64,000 nucleotides of DNA from Peptoniphilus stercorisuis (GTDB lineage Bacteria > Bacillota > Clostridia > Tissierellales > Peptoniphilaceae). The notes under the pieces were generated by a model, which saw only the letters and a program-made list of their open reading frames with translations, ran no database searches and was not told the origin of the DNA. Where the stretch lies: positions 62,001 through 126,000 of the forward strand of contig NZ_JAGGLJ010000001.1 in assembly GCF_017874395.1 (NCBI RefSeq). Reading direction: 5' to 3'. A program made the position numbers and the translations under genes. How positions within the stretch are numbered: position 1 is the first letter of the stretch; the number at the start of each line of letters is the position of its first letter. Positions 1-9,061 of this stretch are shown in pieces.

Positions 1-535
1 CAATTCCATCATGAATTTTTGAGAAGTTTATAATATATTGATTGTCTGATTTTTCAGTATGAGTTATTTCCATATCTCTTGTATCAAAGCCATGTTCTAA
101 TAGAAAATCAGTTGCTATATCTTGAGCTTCTGATATTTTTGTAAGATTATATTCTTCTGTCATACTAGAATCTTCATATCTCATTCTTCTATTGTTCATT
201 ATTGTAATTAATTTTGTTGCATAATTTACTTTTGAAAAATCCGTACTTGGATTTTCAACATTTCCAAGACTTTCAAAAAATTTACTATTTAATTCATCTG
301 GATTATAATTTTCAAACTCAACTCTTAAAGTTGGAAGTTTATTTTCAGATCTTGGAATGTAAGAATTAACTTTAATTCCCTTTTCTGCTAAGAGTTCAAT
401 AGTTTCATTTGCAAAGTTTTTAGATCTAGAACTATCCTTTGTAAGATTATGATTGTAAAAGTTAAATCCAAATAGTGTAATATTTGTAATCAATAGAGCA
501 ACTATTAATATACTTTTTGCCTTTGCCCAATCCAT
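1..535 (-). CDS. yycI: YycI-like WalK regulator, 3' end cut off by the window
   Basis: The gene reads leftward from an ATG at 535 and is still open at base 1, so about 178 residues are visible and the C-terminus lies outside. It begins MDWAKAKSILIVALLIT, which is the YycI family opening: a short cytoplasmic MDWxK stretch, then one membrane helix (about residues 7-23), then an extracellular domain. In Bacillus, YycI pairs with YycH outside the membrane and restrains the WalK kinase (family knowledge). Only one base separates its start from the yycH stop, so the two are translationally coupled. Low sequence conservation in this family means the call rests on the N-terminal signature plus position as fourth gene of a walRK operon. 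Confidence 0.85.
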   Translation of the reverse strand, partial: MDWAKAKSILIVALLITNITLFGFNFYNHNLTKDSSRSKNFANETIELLAEKGIKVNSYIPRSENKLPTLRVEFENYNPDELNSKFFESLGNVENPSTDFSKVNYATKLITIMNNRRMRYEDSSMTEEYNLTKISEAQDIATDFLLEHGFDTRDMEITHTEKSDNQYIINFSKIHDGI

Positions 536-536
536 A

Positions 537-1904
537 CTATCTCTCCATTATAAATTTGCCATCATCAAGTGAGAAGAACAAATCTCTATTTTTATAAGTA
601 ATACATACGCTAATCTCAAGTTTTGAAATATTATCATTTAAATCACTATCAATATATACAAGGTCAATATCATCAATATTTTGTATTATATCAATAAGTT
701 CAATTTCATCAATGCCATTGTAATTTTCAACAAATTTATTGAAATTATTTTTGATGATTTCTTCTATGGTAGTTTCTGCAATTTCTCTATAAGTTTCTTC
801 AGGTTCTTTTATAGATGATCTATAAACTTGTCTATAACTTTTTACATGATCAGAATATACTTCGATTTCTATATAATCAAATAATTTATTGCTTATTAAA
901 TATACAGGAATAGAGTCCTCTGTAAAGTTAAAGGTAAATTTATATCCTAAGTTGTCTTTTTCTTTTATAGGTTCTATTTTATTTAATCTAATATATGATG
1001 ATATTCCCATTTTAGAAGATATAAAAGACATTGCTGTTTTTAAAGATAGGAATAAGTTATTTTCTTTTATTTGAAAATTTTCTGGATTTTCATAATTAAT
1101 TATTCCTGAAGAAAGAAGTTTTAAAAATCTATCTTCATATATATAGGTAGTTCCATCAGCTTGAGTTATCTCTCTTATATAGTCGATATTTTGATTTAAT
1201 ACTCTTGATGCAAGATTGTTTTTATATTGTTTTTCCATATCTGAAATTTCATCTTTATAAGATATTTCTCTATATGTCATTTTATTATTTATTGGAATAT
1301 AGATATTTTTTGCAATATTATATTTTTCATAAAAATTTTCATATTTTCTAGTGCTAAATTTAGCAAGCTCTTCTATTTTAGATGTTGGATCTTTTCCAAG
1401 GTTTATCTTTAATTTATAAATCCCCTTAGAGTTTGAAATTACAATATCATCATTTGAAATATAAATTTCTCTTATTACAATATTTGTCTTTGGCTCTGAG
1501 TGAGTTGATTTTCCAATTAAGTTTAAAAATAAATTTGCAGTCATTTCTTTAGTAAATGAAAATACAATTGATTTTTCCTTTTGAAGGTCCATATATTCCT
1601 GTGGACTTATAAGACTTAAATTACTATCTGAAATCTGCATAAATATTGAAGATATTACATCTACATATTCATTCCAAATTTCTGGAAAATCATATAATAC
1701 TGTATGATTATTTGCTCCAAAATTAACTATTAACTTTTTAGGTTTTAAAAGATTTTTAAATATATCTTCTGTATTATATTGTTCTTGAACTATTGTTTTT
1801 TGCTTTAGTTCTGGAAGTTTAATCCAAAGCAAACTTGCTTGAACTATCATAAGGGCAATAAGTAGAATTAAGCTTAAATTCAAATAAATTTCTTTTCTCT
1901 TCAT
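537..1904 (-). CDS. yycH: YycH-like WalK regulator
   Basis: A protein of 455 residues with one N-terminal membrane helix (about 8-28) and a long extracellular part. Size, single anchor and position directly after the walK gene and before a YycI-like gene identify it as YycH, which with YycI tunes the WalK sensor by contacts in the membrane and outside it (family knowledge). A MTYREISY segment near residue 209 and a GYKFTFNFT strand further on are consistent with the repeated beta-rich domains of the family, but no catalytic motif is expected. The start ATG sits 8 bases past the walK stop. Part of a four-gene minus-strand operon walR-walK-yycH-yycI. Confidence 0.85.
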   Translation of the reverse strand: MKRKEIYLNLSLILLIALMIVQASLLWIKLPELKQKTIVQEQYNTEDIFKNLLKPKKLIVNFGANNHTVLYDFPEIWNEYVDVISSIFMQISDSNLSLISPQEYMDLQKEKSIVFSFTKEMTANLFLNLIGKSTHSEPKTNIVIREIYISNDDIVISNSKGIYKLKINLGKDPTSKIEELAKFSTRKYENFYEKYNIAKNIYIPINNKMTYREISYKDEISDMEKQYKNNLASRVLNQNIDYIREITQADGTTYIYEDRFLKLLSSGIINYENPENFQIKENNLFLSLKTAMSFISSKMGISSYIRLNKIEPIKEKDNLGYKFTFNFTEDSIPVYLISNKLFDYIEIEVYSDHVKSYRQVYRSSIKEPEETYREIAETTIEEIIKNNFNKFVENYNGIDEIELIDIIQNIDDIDLVYIDSDLNDNISKLEISVCITYKNRDLFFSLDDGKFIMER

Positions 1905-1912
1905 ATTATCAC

Positions 1913-3694
1913 CTAGGCTGCCTTAAAGGTTAGAGTAACCTTTGTACCTTTTCCAAAATCTGATTCTATTTTTATATCTCCGCCCATTTCTTTTGTAGTT
2001 TGTTTTGCAATAGAAAGTCCAAGTCCAGTGCCACCCATTGCACGACTTCGTCCCTTTTCAACTCTATAAAATCTTTCAAATATTCTATTTAAGTCTTCTT
2101 GAGGAATTCCAATACCATTGTCTTCTACAACTATATTTACATTAAAATAATTTGATGATGCAGAAATTTTAATTTCTCCAGAAGGATCAGTATATTTTAC
2201 AGCATTAGATACTATATTCATTAGAATTTGTTCAAGAGAGTGTCTATCTGCAATTATATTTTTAATATCAACAGGTACATCAATAATAATATTGTGATTT
2301 TTTTCTTTAATTAAAACAGCAAGTCCATCAAGAGTTTGATTTATAATATCATAGGTGTCAACTTCTTGAAGATCAAAATTATAATTATTATAATCCATAT
2401 TTGAAAGTTGTAATAAATCAGATACAAGTCTTGCCATTCTATTATTTTCTCTATCTATAACATTTAAAAAATATCTAGTTTGCTCTTCATCAACAGGAGA
2501 ATCAAGCAGAGTTTCTGTGTAAGTTTTTATAGTTGTAATTGGAGTTTTAAGCTCATGAGATACATTTGCAACAAACTCTTTTCTCATCATATCAAGTTTA
2601 TGTTCCTTAGTAATATCTTGTAAAACAACTATAATGCCTGAGTTTTCCATATTTTCTCTTTTAAAAGGAGCATATTTAACCTTATAAAAATTATCATCAA
2701 TTTCAACTTGGCTCTCACCTTGAAGAGAAGATGTATCATAATAATTTAAATTATAAATTTTCAAATCTCCAAGGTCTTGTTTTTTGAAAAGTGCATTTTC
2801 ATCAAGTTTTAATATTTTACGAGCAATAGGGTTTACATGGATTAAGTATCCATCTCTGTCAATTGCAATAACACCTTCTGCCATATAGTTAAAGATAGTA
2901 TTTAACTTACTTTTTTCAAGATCCATTTGATTAATTGTAACTTTAAGTTCTTCTGTTAAAAAATTAAACATAGAAGCAAGATTACCAATTTCATCTTTTG
3001 ATTTTACTTCTACTTTTTGATCGAAGTTTCCCTTTGCCATTTCGCTAGCTGTTTTAGTTACATCACGAATAGGTTCTGTAATAGATGATGCTATAAAATA
3101 TCCAAGTACAGTTGTTATGATTAGTGCAAGAATAGTTGCATAAGTAAGAATTATTTTAGCATCATTTATAACCTTATATACATTAGATAGATTATGAGTC
3201 ATATATAAGATGCCACGAACATCTCCATCAGATGAAAAAATTGGCATAGCAATGTGTTTTTCCCTTTGTGCACTATTATTATTTACAACAATTGCATCAG
3301 TAGTTTCACCATTTAAGGCACTAAGTACAAGTTCAGAGTTTAAAATCTTATAAGAAAGTGCATTAGTTCCCTTAATTAGTTCATCTCTATTTGTTGTAGA
3401 TGCAATTATCTCTGGAGATTTACTTCCTGATATAGCATAGATACTTTCATCAGGTGATAGTTTCCACTCCGTCAAAGTGTTGGAAATTTCAGAATTTTGC
3501 TCCTGCCAATTTTTATTAGTCATATATGTTGAAGTTCTATTTATCGAATCAAGAGTTTGACTCATATTTTCAGCTACATTATTAATTTGTTGAGTTTCAA
3601 GTCTATTAATAATAAATGTGCCTACAATGGACATAACTAGAAGAACTAGTAAAAAGTATATTGTAATAAATCTGTATTTAATACTATTAAACAT
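1913..3694 (-). CDS. walK: Sensor histidine kinase WalK (YycG)
   Basis: Membrane sensor kinase of 593 residues, partner of WalR in controlling cell wall turnover. Domain order: TM1 about 9-30, extracellular sensor 31-178, TM2 about 180-204, HAMP about 203-255, PAS about 262-365, dimerisation/phosphoacceptor domain with VSHELKTP (His380), and HATPase domain with an NAVKYTD N-box and a GTGLGLSIAK G2 box near the C-terminus. This TM-Cache-like-TM-HAMP-PAS-HisKA layout is the WalK architecture of Firmicutes. The PAS of many WalK proteins can bind zinc, which cannot be judged here. It starts 2 bases after the walR stop and is followed by yycH after 8 bases. Confidence 0.96.
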   Translation of the reverse strand: MFNSIKYRFITIYFLLVLLVMSIVGTFIINRLETQQINNVAENMSQTLDSINRTSTYMTNKNWQEQNSEISNTLTEWKLSPDESIYAISGSKSPEIIASTTNRDELIKGTNALSYKILNSELVLSALNGETTDAIVVNNNSAQREKHIAMPIFSSDGDVRGILYMTHNLSNVYKVINDAKIILTYATILALIITTVLGYFIASSITEPIRDVTKTASEMAKGNFDQKVEVKSKDEIGNLASMFNFLTEELKVTINQMDLEKSKLNTIFNYMAEGVIAIDRDGYLIHVNPIARKILKLDENALFKKQDLGDLKIYNLNYYDTSSLQGESQVEIDDNFYKVKYAPFKRENMENSGIIVVLQDITKEHKLDMMRKEFVANVSHELKTPITTIKTYTETLLDSPVDEEQTRYFLNVIDRENNRMARLVSDLLQLSNMDYNNYNFDLQEVDTYDIINQTLDGLAVLIKEKNHNIIIDVPVDIKNIIADRHSLEQILMNIVSNAVKYTDPSGEIKISASSNYFNVNIVVEDNGIGIPQEDLNRIFERFYRVEKGRSRAMGGTGLGLSIAKQTTKEMGGDIKIESDFGKGTKVTLTFKAA

Positions 3695-3696
3695 AC

Positions 3697-4386
3697 TTAT
3701 CCTCCAAAGTAATATCCAACTCCACGTTTAGTTAAAATATATTTAAATTCTTTGTCTTTATCTTCAATTTTTTCACGAAGTCTTCTTACAGTTACATCAA
3801 CAGTACGAATATCTCCGTAATAGTCATAGTCCCAAACTTCTTCTAAAAGTTCTTCTCTTGAAAAAACTTGATCCTTATTTGAAGCTAAAAATTTTAATAG
3901 TTCATATTCACGAAGAGTAAGATCTATAACTTTATCTCTTTTTTTGATTTCATATTTATTTAAGTCTATTACAAGATCTCCTGCTTCAATAACCTCTGGA
4001 TTTTCGGAGTTTTCCATTTCAAAATCACATCTTCTTAAAATAGCCTTAACACGAGCAGTAAGCTCTCTCATGGAAAAAGGTTTAACAACATAATCATCAG
4101 CACCAAGCTCAAGACCAAGTATTTTGTCAACCTCTTCTTCTTTTGCTGTAAGCATAATAATTGGAATATTTTTTTCTTTACGAATTTCTTTAAGAACAGT
4201 AAAACCGTCGATTTTAGGCATCATAACATCAAGAATAATAAGATCAAAGTCTTCTTTTTCTACAATATCAAGACATTCTTTACCATCATGTGCTATTTTT
4301 GCTTCATATCCTTCACGTGTTAAATTATATTGAATAATTTCAGCAATAGCTGCCTCATCATCAACTACAAGAATTTTACCAAACAT
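3697..4386 (-). CDS. walR: Response regulator WalR (YycF)
   Basis: OmpR/PhoB-type response regulator of 229 residues. Receiver domain at about 3-118 with acidic pair DD9-10, phosphoacceptor Asp53 in LIILDVMMP, and the conserved Lys of YVVKPFS. The C-terminal winged helix (about 130-228) carries LTLREYELLKFLA, RTVDVTVRRLREKIED and TKRGVGYYF. In Firmicutes WalR is usually essential and controls autolysins and wall homeostasis. First gene of the operon walR-walK-yycH-yycI. The start is supported by AAGGGGGAATTTT just upstream of the ATG. Confidence 0.97.
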   Translation of the reverse strand: MFGKILVVDDEAAIAEIIQYNLTREGYEAKIAHDGKECLDIVEKEDFDLIILDVMMPKIDGFTVLKEIRKEKNIPIIMLTAKEEEVDKILGLELGADDYVVKPFSMRELTARVKAILRRCDFEMENSENPEVIEAGDLVIDLNKYEIKKRDKVIDLTLREYELLKFLASNKDQVFSREELLEEVWDYDYYGDIRTVDVTVRRLREKIEDKDKEFKYILTKRGVGYYFGG

Positions 4387-4575
4387 TAAAATTCCCCCTT
4401 TTGTAATATTATAACAAATCAGTAGATTTTTATCGAGTAAAGTCGTAAGAAGCTTTAAAAATAGAGGAATAAGAAAAGAAAATATAAAGGAAATTCTAAA
4501 GTTTATCTAGGGAAGTTTTTTCTTAAAAAAGCAGGGTAAAAAATTTATAAAAATATAGCGATTAGGGGGATACTT
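4387..4575. other. Divergent intergenic region between walR and the zinc-ribbon genes
   Basis: About 190 bases of AT-rich sequence that must hold the walR operon promoter (leftward) and the promoter of the first zinc-ribbon gene (rightward). I see no convincing consensus hexamer pair and no structured RNA; no ORF with a ribosome site. Confidence 0.5.
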
Positions 4576-4743
4576 ATGAAAAAGAAAGAAAATGTTTGTA
4601 AATTTTGTGGGGGAGTATTATTTTCAAAGGCAAATATATGCCATAATTGCAAATCTAAAATAACAAGACTTGGAAATAATATCCTAGATGCTGGAACATC
4701 TCTATTTGGTGGAATAAAATTTAATAGAAAAAAAGGAAAATAA
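4576..4743 (+). CDS. Small zinc-ribbon protein, 55 aa (first of a tandem pair)
   Basis: ATG preceded by a strong AGGGGGA ribosome site 6 bases upstream; stop TAA overlaps the start of a terminator. The product starts MKKKENVCKFCGG and has CxxC (Cys8, Cys11), 10 residues, then CxxC (Cys22, Cys25) in ICHNC, a treble-clef or zinc-ribbon spacing. The rest (about 30 residues) is basic with a Gly-rich middle and ends in KKGK. No known family is recognised. The next gene encodes a protein of similar size, start (MKKKE) and cysteine layout, and both genes end in a terminator with the same stem, so this looks like a duplicated small gene. Possible roles are nucleic-acid binding or metal storage, but nothing in the sequence decides. 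Confidence 0.7.
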   Translation: MKKKENVCKFCGGVLFSKANICHNCKSKITRLGNNILDAGTSLFGGIKFNRKKGK

Positions 4744-4772
4744 GAGCTCCTATGGGCTTTTATTTTATTACA
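4741..4772 (+). terminator. Intrinsic terminator after first zinc-ribbon gene
   Basis: Stem AAGAGCTC / GGGCTTTT (with G-U pairs) around a CTAT loop, then TATTTTATT. Confidence 0.65.
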
Positions 4773-4813
4773 ATATAAATATTGGGGTAGAGATAAAGTA
4801 ACAAGGAGGTATT

Positions 4814-4996
4814 ATGAAGAAAAAGGAAATAAATACCTGCAAAAAGTGCGGAATGGTAACTTGTGAAAAAGAATACTGTATAAATTGTAAAATAAGTGAT
4901 AGAAATATAATTGGATTTGTTGGATTAACTTGCACATTTCCAGATATGGTAAGAAGTACAATTAGAAAAATAAATAAAAATAAGAGCTCAAAATAA
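4814..4996 (+). CDS. Small zinc-ribbon protein, 60 aa (second of the pair)
   Basis: ATG with AAGGAGG upstream. The protein opens MKKKEINTCKKCG and has CxxC at Cys9/Cys12 and CxxC at Cys22/Cys25 (YCINC), with one extra Cys17. The C-terminal part is basic (TIRKINKNKSSK). Same opening, length and cysteine spacing as the gene just upstream, hence a probable tandem duplicate that has diverged beyond the metal site. It has its own terminator reusing the AAGAGCTC/GGGCTTTT stem. It sits just before nfo but is separated from it by the terminator, so it is a separate unit. No named family recognised. Confidence 0.75.
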   Translation: MKKKEINTCKKCGMVTCEKEYCINCKISDRNIIGFVGLTCTFPDMVRSTIRKINKNKSSK

Positions 4997-5014
4997 GGGC
5001 TTTTATTTTTTTGT
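4982..5014 (+). terminator. Terminator after second zinc-ribbon gene
   Basis: Stem AAGAGCTC / GGGCTTTT with loop AAAATAA, then TATTTTTTTG. Same stem as the terminator at 4741-4772. Confidence 0.7.
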
Positions 5015-5048
5015 CTAAAACTATGGTAGAATATTAAAAGGTGATATA

Positions 5049-5885
5049 ATGAATAATTTTGTAATAGGAGCACATCAATCTTTTTCTAAAGGTTTTTTAC
5101 AAATGGGAAAAGATGCAAAATATATTGATTCAAATACATTTCAATTTTTTATGAGAAATCCAAGGGGATCTCGTGCCAAAAAATTTGATGAAAAAGATGC
5201 AGATAATTTAAAAGATTTTATGAAAGAAAATAGTTTTGGTAAAATACTATGTCATGCACCCTATACATTAAATCCTTGTTCGGATAAGGAGCATGTTCGT
5301 GAATTTGCTCATATTGTAATGGAAGATGATTTAAAAAGAATGGAGTATTTTCCAAATAATTTATATAATTTTCACCCAGGATCTCATGTGGGACAGGGAG
5401 TGGATCTTGCAATAGATATGATATCTAGTCTTTTAAATGAAATTTTAAATAAAGATATGACAACTACAGTTTTACTTGAAACAATGGCAGGAAAGGGAAC
5501 TGAAGTTGGAAGAAGTTTTGATGAGATAAAGAGAATAATAGATAAAGTTGAACTTAAAGAAAAACTTGGAGTATGTCTTGATACTTGTCATATATATGAT
5601 GCAGGATATGATATTGTAGAAGATTTAGACTATGTTCTAGATGAGTTTGATAGAGTAATAGGTCTTAAATATTTAAAGGCAATTCACTTAAATGACTCAA
5701 AAAATCCTTTTAAATCTCATAAGGATAGACATGAGAAAATAGGTGAGGGGAGTATTGGACTAGATACTTTTAATAATATTGTAAATAATGAAAGATTAAA
5801 GGATATTCCAATGTTTTTAGAAACTCCAAATGATTTAGATGGATATAAAGAAGAGATTGAACTTTTAAAATCTTTGAGAAAATAA
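5049..5885 (+). CDS. nfo: Endonuclease IV (AP endonuclease)
   Basis: TIM-barrel, tri-zinc AP endonuclease of 278 residues, the family's usual length; it cuts DNA 5' of abasic sites in base excision repair. Seen motifs: [10 protein letters not shown] at the N-terminus, [69 protein letters not shown] and the terminal [11 protein letters not shown], which carry the zinc-binding His, Glu and Asp residues. Start ATG has a GGTGAT ribosome site. Stands alone between a terminator and hisS; the ogg-type glycosylase at 24.3 kb belongs to the same repair pathway. Confidence 0.97.
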   Translation: MNNFVIGAHQSFSKGFLQMGKDAKYIDSNTFQFFMRNPRGSRAKKFDEKDADNLKDFMKENSFGKILCHAPYTLNPCSDKEHVREFAHIVMEDDLKRMEYFPNNLYNFHPGSHVGQGVDLAIDMISSLLNEILNKDMTTTVLLETMAGKGTEVGRSFDEIKRIIDKVELKEKLGVCLDTCHIYDAGYDIVEDLDYVLDEFDRVIGLKYLKAIHLNDSKNPFKSHKDRHEKIGEGSIGLDTFNNIVNNERLKDIPMFLETPNDLDGYKEEIELLKSLRK

Positions 5886-5971
5886 GGAAATTTATACAAA
5901 AAATTGGTAATATAAATAAATATGATATAAAATATTAAATTAATAAAATATCGTGATAACGGAGGGATAAA

Positions 5972-7279
5972 ATGACAGAAATTGTAAAACCATCAACACT
6001 TCCTGGATTTATGGAATTGTTGCCACAGGACCAAATATTATTTAATGAAATGCTTGATACTATAAGAAAGAACTATGAAAAACATGGATTTTTGCCAATT
6101 AATACACCAGCAATAGAAAAGTCAGAAGTATTACTTGCTAAGGGTGGTGGAGATACAGAAAAGCAAATTTATAGATTCCAAAAGGGTGAGACTGATATGT
6201 CCCTAAGATTTGATCTTACAGTTCCATTAGCAAGATATACAGTAGAGCATTTTCACGAATTGTCCTTTCCCTTTAGAAGATATCATATAGGAAAGGTTTA
6301 TAGAGGAGAAAAGGCTCAAAAGGGACGCTTTAGAGAATTTTATCAATGTGATATAGATATAATTGGAAATGGAAAGCTAGATATAGTAAATGATGCAGAA
6401 ATTCCTGTTGTAATTTATCACACTTTTAAAGATTTAGGATTTGATAATTTTACAATTAGAATTAATAATAGAAAAATCTTAAATGGTTTTTATTCATCAC
6501 TTGATATAGAAGATACAGTACAAGTTTTAAGAACTGTAGATAAAGTAGATAAAATTGGAAATGCCTCTGTTAAAAAAGAATTAATGGAAAATGGAGTTTC
6601 TGAGGAATCTGCAGAAAAAATAATAAACTTTATTTCAATTAAAGGAAGTAGTGAAGAAATTTTAGAATCCCTTAGTGATTTAAATATTGAAAATGAAGTA
6701 TTTAATGAAGGACTTAATGAGCTTAAAACAGTAGTAGAATATATAGAGGCTTTTGGAGTAGATAAAAAGAATTTTGCAGTAGATTTAAAAATAGCAAGAG
6801 GACTAGACTATTATACAGGTACAGTTTATGAGACAACTCTTGATGATTATCCAAAAGTAGGATCAGTTTGCTCTGGTGGAAGATATGAAAATCTTGCAAG
6901 CTTTTATACAGATATGAAACTTCCAGGCGTGGGAATATCCATAGGACTATCAAGACTCTTCTATCAACTAAATGAAGCAAAAATAATCAAATCACAAAAG
7001 AAAAGTTTAGTAGATGTAATGGTAATTCCAATGGAAGAACAAATGCTAGATGCAATAAAACTAGTATCAGAATTAAGAGAAAAGGGCGTAAAAGTAGTTT
7101 TATATACAGAAAAAGCAAAAATGGGCAAGAAGTTTAAATATGCAGATAATTTAGACATTCCATATACTATTGTAGTTGGAGAACAAGAGGTAAAGGATCA
7201 AAAATTCTCACTTAAAAATATGCAAACAGGTGAACAAGAAGAATTTAGCATAGATGAAATAGTTGAAAAATTAAAATAA
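5972..7279 (+). CDS. hisS: Histidine--tRNA ligase
   Basis: Class II aminoacyl-tRNA synthetase of 435 residues. Visible marks are motif 1 region GFLPINTPAIE, the GGGDTEKQIYRF segment, motif 2 FPFRRYHIGKVYRGE followed by GRFREFYQCDIDIIG, the histidine-binding loops ARGLDYYTGTVYE and GSVCSGGRYENL, motif 3 GVGISIGLSRL, and a C-terminal anticodon-binding domain (about 345-435). ATG follows CGGAGGG. No T-box leader lies in the short gap upstream, and no tRNA gene is in the window. Followed by a terminator. Confidence 0.98.
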   Translation: MTEIVKPSTLPGFMELLPQDQILFNEMLDTIRKNYEKHGFLPINTPAIEKSEVLLAKGGGDTEKQIYRFQKGETDMSLRFDLTVPLARYTVEHFHELSFPFRRYHIGKVYRGEKAQKGRFREFYQCDIDIIGNGKLDIVNDAEIPVVIYHTFKDLGFDNFTIRINNRKILNGFYSSLDIEDTVQVLRTVDKVDKIGNASVKKELMENGVSEESAEKIINFISIKGSSEEILESLSDLNIENEVFNEGLNELKTVVEYIEAFGVDKKNFAVDLKIARGLDYYTGTVYETTLDDYPKVGSVCSGGRYENLASFYTDMKLPGVGISIGLSRLFYQLNEAKIIKSQKKSLVDVMVIPMEEQMLDAIKLVSELREKGVKVVLYTEKAKMGKKFKYADNLDIPYTIVVGEQEVKDQKFSLKNMQTGEQEEFSIDEIVEKLK

Positions 7280-7282
7280 GAT

Positions 7283-7315
7283 TAAGAAGGTAGATATTTC
7301 TACTTTCTTTTTTTA
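7283..7315 (+). terminator. Terminator of hisS
   Basis: Hairpin AAGAAGGTAGA / TCTACTTTCTT with a short loop, followed by T7. Confidence 0.8.
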
Positions 7316-7392
7316 TAATTTGATTAAATTTAGCCTATTTGTTAGGATTGATATTATATAAAGGTTTATAAAAATAAAAAAGGTGATTTATC

Positions 7393-8328
7393 ATGGGGTA
7401 TAATAAAGTTATTAATGATTGTATGGGTATTAAAAAAGAAGAAAGCGTTCTTATACTTACAGATGACAATAAAATTAATATTGCACAAAATTTATACAAT
7501 GAAGCTAGAAAAATAACAGACAATGTATATATGACTATTATGAAGCCAAGGGATGTAAATGGAGAAGAACCTCCAGAAGAAATTGCAGATTTTATGAGAA
7601 GTGTAGATGTTGTAATTGCTCCAACAACTGTTTCTATAACTCACACCTTAGCAAGATCAGAGGCATCTAGTAGTGGGACTAGAATTGGTTCTATGCCAAA
7701 TATTACAGAAGATATGTTTATAAATGGAGCTATTAATGCAGATTTTGATATAGTTTTAAAATTAACAGAAAAATTGTCTAAAAAATTAACTAAGGCAAAA
7801 TATGCAAGAATTGAAAAAGATAATAAAGTACTAGAATTTAATTTAGAAGATAGACAGGGAATAAATTCACCAGGAGTATATATAAATAAAAAAGAAGCAG
7901 GAAATATTCCATCGGGAGAGGCTTTTATTGCACCAGTTGAAAGTAGTGTAAATGGCGAAATTATTATAGATGGAAGTATGGTTGGAATAGGACTTTTAGA
8001 AAATCCACTATATATGAAAATAGAAAGTGGAAAAATAGTAGAATTAAAAGGCGATATAGAAAATAAGCTAGATATACTATTTGAAAGTGAAGAAAATCAT
8101 ACTATTGCAGAACTTGGAATAGGAACTAATCCAGCAGCAAGACTTACAGGAATAATACTAGAAGATGAAAAAGTTTTTGGAACAGTTCATATAGCTTTTG
8201 GAACAAATACTTCTTTTGGAGGAGAGAATTCTGCAAGTTGTCATTTAGATGGAATAATATTAAAACCAACGCTTTATTTAGATGATGAAATTATTATAGA
8301 AAATGGCGAATTTAAAATAAATTATTAA
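7393..8328 (+). CDS. M29-type (AmpS-like) aminopeptidase
   Basis: A 311-residue protein with the layout of the AmpS/PepS-related leucyl aminopeptidase group. The C-terminal half holds the candidate metal ligands of that fold: Glu in AELGIGTNPAA, Glu in ILEDEKVFG, His in GTVHIAFG, and the HxD pair in SCHLDGI. The N-terminal domain has the VIAPTTVSITHTLARSEA and GTRIGSMPNIT segments. It would release N-terminal residues from peptides in the cytosol. It is shorter than classical M29 enzymes (about 370-410), so substrate range is uncertain. The next gene starts 12 bases on, so the two are co-transcribed. Confidence 0.8.
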   Translation: MGYNKVINDCMGIKKEESVLILTDDNKINIAQNLYNEARKITDNVYMTIMKPRDVNGEEPPEEIADFMRSVDVVIAPTTVSITHTLARSEASSSGTRIGSMPNITEDMFINGAINADFDIVLKLTEKLSKKLTKAKYARIEKDNKVLEFNLEDRQGINSPGVYINKKEAGNIPSGEAFIAPVESSVNGEIIIDGSMVGIGLLENPLYMKIESGKIVELKGDIENKLDILFESEENHTIAELGIGTNPAARLTGIILEDEKVFGTVHIAFGTNTSFGGENSASCHLDGIILKPTLYLDDEIIIENGEFKINY

Positions 8329-8340
8329 AAAGGAGGACAT

Positions 8341-9033
8341 ATGAAATTTATTATTGATGAAAGAGTTGGAAGCATACTTGGAGTAGATGCAATAGTAGCA
8401 GCACTTCTTACAAATGTAGATATAGATGCCCCTCTTCCTGAAAAGTTTGAAGAAGAAATTAAAGAAGTTACAGAAAATGCACTTAATATTTCAGATGAAA
8501 CATTAAAAGAAAATGAAATATTAGAGGGTTATAGAGAAAAGACAAGACAAATAGGAAGATCTTTAAAGAGGTATCCACCATCAGCAGAAGCATTAATTAA
8601 CAATATGAAAAGACGTGGAGAAATGCCTAGAATAAAAACATTAATAGATATTTATAATATAGGCTCACTAAAAAGTATGTTATCAATAGGAGCTCATGAT
8701 GCAGATTCCTTTGAAGGACCAATAGAGTTTACCTTTGCAGATGAGGCAGATACATTTACACCAGTAGGTGGAGGATCAAAGCCAGTTCATGTAGGAGACT
8801 TTGTATATAGAGATAATAAGGGAATTGCAGCTTACTTAGATGCAAGAGATGCAGATGATTATAAAATAGTTGATGATACTAAAAATGTACTTTTAGTAAT
8901 ACAAGGAAACTCTAAAACTTCTAAAGAATTTAGAGAAGAAGTCTTAGGTGAAATTTGTGAAAATATAAAAGAAGTTTGTGGTGGAGAATATAAAATATTT
9001 TCAGTAAAACCAAATGAAGAATTAGAAATATAA
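8341..9033 (+). CDS. B3/B4 tRNA-binding domain protein
   Basis: A 230-residue stand-alone B3/B4 domain like the editing module of the PheRS beta chain. Marks are GRSLKRYPPSAEALI, the IDIYNIGSLKSMLSIGAHDAD strand set, GGGSKPVHVGDFVYRD and a C-terminal VLLVIQGNS segment. Family members bind tRNA or act as trans-editing factors, but the substrate of this one is unknown. Start ATG follows AGGAGGACAT. Co-transcribed with the aminopeptidase upstream and closed by a bidirectional terminator. Confidence 0.85.
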   Translation: MKFIIDERVGSILGVDAIVAALLTNVDIDAPLPEKFEEEIKEVTENALNISDETLKENEILEGYREKTRQIGRSLKRYPPSAEALINNMKRRGEMPRIKTLIDIYNIGSLKSMLSIGAHDADSFEGPIEFTFADEADTFTPVGGGSKPVHVGDFVYRDNKGIAAYLDARDADDYKIVDDTKNVLLVIQGNSKTSKEFREEVLGEICENIKEVCGGEYKIFSVKPNEELEI

Positions 9034-9061
9034 AAAAGAGCAGATTTTCTGCTCTTTTTTT
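9032..9061. terminator. Bidirectional terminator
   Basis: AAAAAAGAGCAGA / TCTGCTCTTTTTT hairpin, with A and T tracts on both sides. It serves the B3/B4 gene rightward and the cupin gene leftward. Confidence 0.85.

Noticed and set aside
4768-5073. Minus-strand ORF of 101 codons
   Set aside because: Covers the second zinc-ribbon gene and its terminator in reverse; hydrophobic noise without ribosome site.
5886-5971. T-box leader for hisS
   Set aside because: The 86-base gap is too short and lacks a T-box sequence or terminator.
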